Below, in pieces: positions 5,129-5,943 of a DNA stretch of 5,943 nt. The stretch covers positions 1 to 5,943 of the forward strand of contig WGDG01000106.1 in assembly GCA_015493425.1 (NCBI GenBank). The letters run 5' to 3'. This stretch comes from Sulfurovum sp. GTDB lineage: Bacteria > Campylobacterota > Campylobacteria > Campylobacterales > Sulfurovaceae. The notes under the pieces are model-generated. The model searched no databases, had not been told where the DNA came from, and worked only from the letters and a program-made list of their open reading frames with translations. Position numbers and translations under genes: made by a program. The stretch's first letter is position 1. Every line of letters starts with the position of its first letter.

Positions 5129-5943
5129 ATGGATACCTATGAATACAGCGAACTGCTCAAATCTCTGACCAACAAAATGGAAAATATCACCAACATCGTC
5201 AAACCCGACGAACTGCAAAAACGTCTTGACGAAATAGAACAGATGCAGCAGGATCCGGACTTCTGGAACGATGCAGCAAAAGCGGCAAAGATTTCCCAGG
5301 AAAAGACACGTACCGAGCGTATTCTGGAGACCTATAACAACGCCAACGATGCACTTGCCGATGCCAAAGAGTACTTTGAATTAGCCAAGTCGGAAAAAGA
5401 TGAAGAGACACTTGAGATGCTCTTTGAAGATGCCGAAAATCTTGAATCGCACATCAAAGCGCTTGAAGTGCAAATGATGCTCAGCGGTGAACACGACAGC
5501 AACAATGCCATCGTTTCCATCCACCCCGGTGCAGGCGGTACAGAAAGCCAGGACTGGGCAAGTATGCTCTACCGTATGTACCTTCGATGGGCAGAACGCC
5601 ACGGCTTCAAAACCGAAGTACTCGATTACCAGCCCGGTGAAGAGGCGGGCATCAAAGATGTCTCTTTCATCATCAAAGGTGAAAATGCCTACGGCTACCT
5701 CAAGGTTGAAAACGGCATCCATCGTCTGGTGCGCATCAGCCCCTTTGACTCCAATGCCAAACGCCATACCTCTTTCACCTCCGTCATGGTCTCCCCCGAG
5801 ATCGATGATGATATCGATATCGATATCGAAGAAAAAGACATCCGTATCGACACTTACCGCTCCAGCGGTGCGGGCGGGCAGCACGTCAACACCACTGACT
5901 CTGCAATCCGTATTACCCACATCCCTACCGGCATCGTCGTACA
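5129..5943 (+). CDS. prfB: Peptide chain release factor 2 (RF2), 3' end missing
   Basis: RF2 recognises UGA and UAA stop codons in the ribosomal A site and triggers release of the finished protein. The window holds 271 codons plus 2 nt of a family protein of about 365 residues. The helical N-terminal domain runs to about residue 115, followed by HPGAGGTESQDWASML (132-147). The stop-reading tripeptide SPF (204-206) lies in RISPFDSNAKRHTSF and identifies RF2, since RF1 has a P-x-T motif there. The catalytic GGQ (249-251) lies in SSGAGGQHVN. The frame is open from ATG 5129-5131 with no TGA near codon 25, so the +1 programmed frameshift known from E. coli prfB is absent. An in-frame TAG at 5018-5020, with no ATG between, fixes the start. 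The candidate promoter is at 4954-4962. Confidence 0.97.
   Translation, partial: MDTYEYSELLKSLTNKMENITNIVKPDELQKRLDEIEQMQQDPDFWNDAAKAAKISQEKTRTERILETYNNANDALADAKEYFELAKSEKDEETLEMLFEDAENLESHIKALEVQMMLSGEHDSNNAIVSIHPGAGGTESQDWASMLYRMYLRWAERHGFKTEVLDYQPGEEAGIKDVSFIIKGENAYGYLKVENGIHRLVRISPFDSNAKRHTSFTSVMVSPEIDDDIDIDIEEKDIRIDTYRSSGAGGQHVNTTDSAIRITHIPTGIVV

Noticed and set aside
5810..5827. Three tandem GATATC units
   Set aside because: They encode the Asp-Ile repeats of the acidic segment before GGQ. RF2 of E. coli has a similar DDDIDI stretch of the same length, so protein constraint explains the DNA repeat.
5381..5920. Open frame of 179 codons on the minus strand
   Set aside because: It is antisense to prfB across its conserved SPF and GGQ regions; the frame stays open because of the GAT/ATC codon bias of prfB.

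Overview
The window holds five protein genes of ordinary housekeeping type and two short divergent intergenic regions. The organism is most likely a member of the Campylobacterota (epsilonproteobacteria), perhaps Sulfurovum-like. This rests on the style of the MurG, FtsW, FtsI and PanC proteins, on T-rich extended -10 promoters without a clear -35 box, and on the separation of murG, ftsW and ftsI from a classical dcw cluster. The genus is an inference from memory of these families and was not tested by a search.

Layout. Positions 1-778 (minus) hold the first 259 codons of murG, cut by the window edge. Positions 807-1991 (minus) hold ftsW, 28 bp upstream of murG and probably in one operon with it. 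Positions 1992-2074 are an 83 bp divergent promoter region built on an interrupted palindrome with an extended -10 element in each arm. Positions 2075-4099 (plus) hold ftsI, a class B penicillin-binding protein with an unusual proline-rich C-terminal tail. Positions 4103-4927 (minus) hold panC, convergent with ftsI across only 3 bp. Positions 4928-5128 are a 201 bp divergent region with overlapping panC and prfB promoter candidates, a 129 bp REPIN-like element and a hairpin over the prfB ribosome binding site. Positions 5129-5943 (plus) hold the first 271 codons of prfB, cut by the window edge.

How the genes work together. MurG makes lipid II, FtsW polymerises it into glycan strands and FtsI crosslinks them at the division septum, so the left two thirds is a septal peptidoglycan module read outward from one shared promoter region. 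PanC (pantothenate, hence CoA) and PrfB (release factor 2) are unrelated housekeeping functions.

I saw no defence system, transposase gene, CRISPR array, tRNA or rRNA. The feature that ordinary gene annotation explains least is the REPIN-like element between panC and prfB: two inverted copies of a GTAG-plus-palindrome motif of the kind mobilised by RAYT (TnpA_REP) transposases in other bacteria. No RAYT gene lies in the window.
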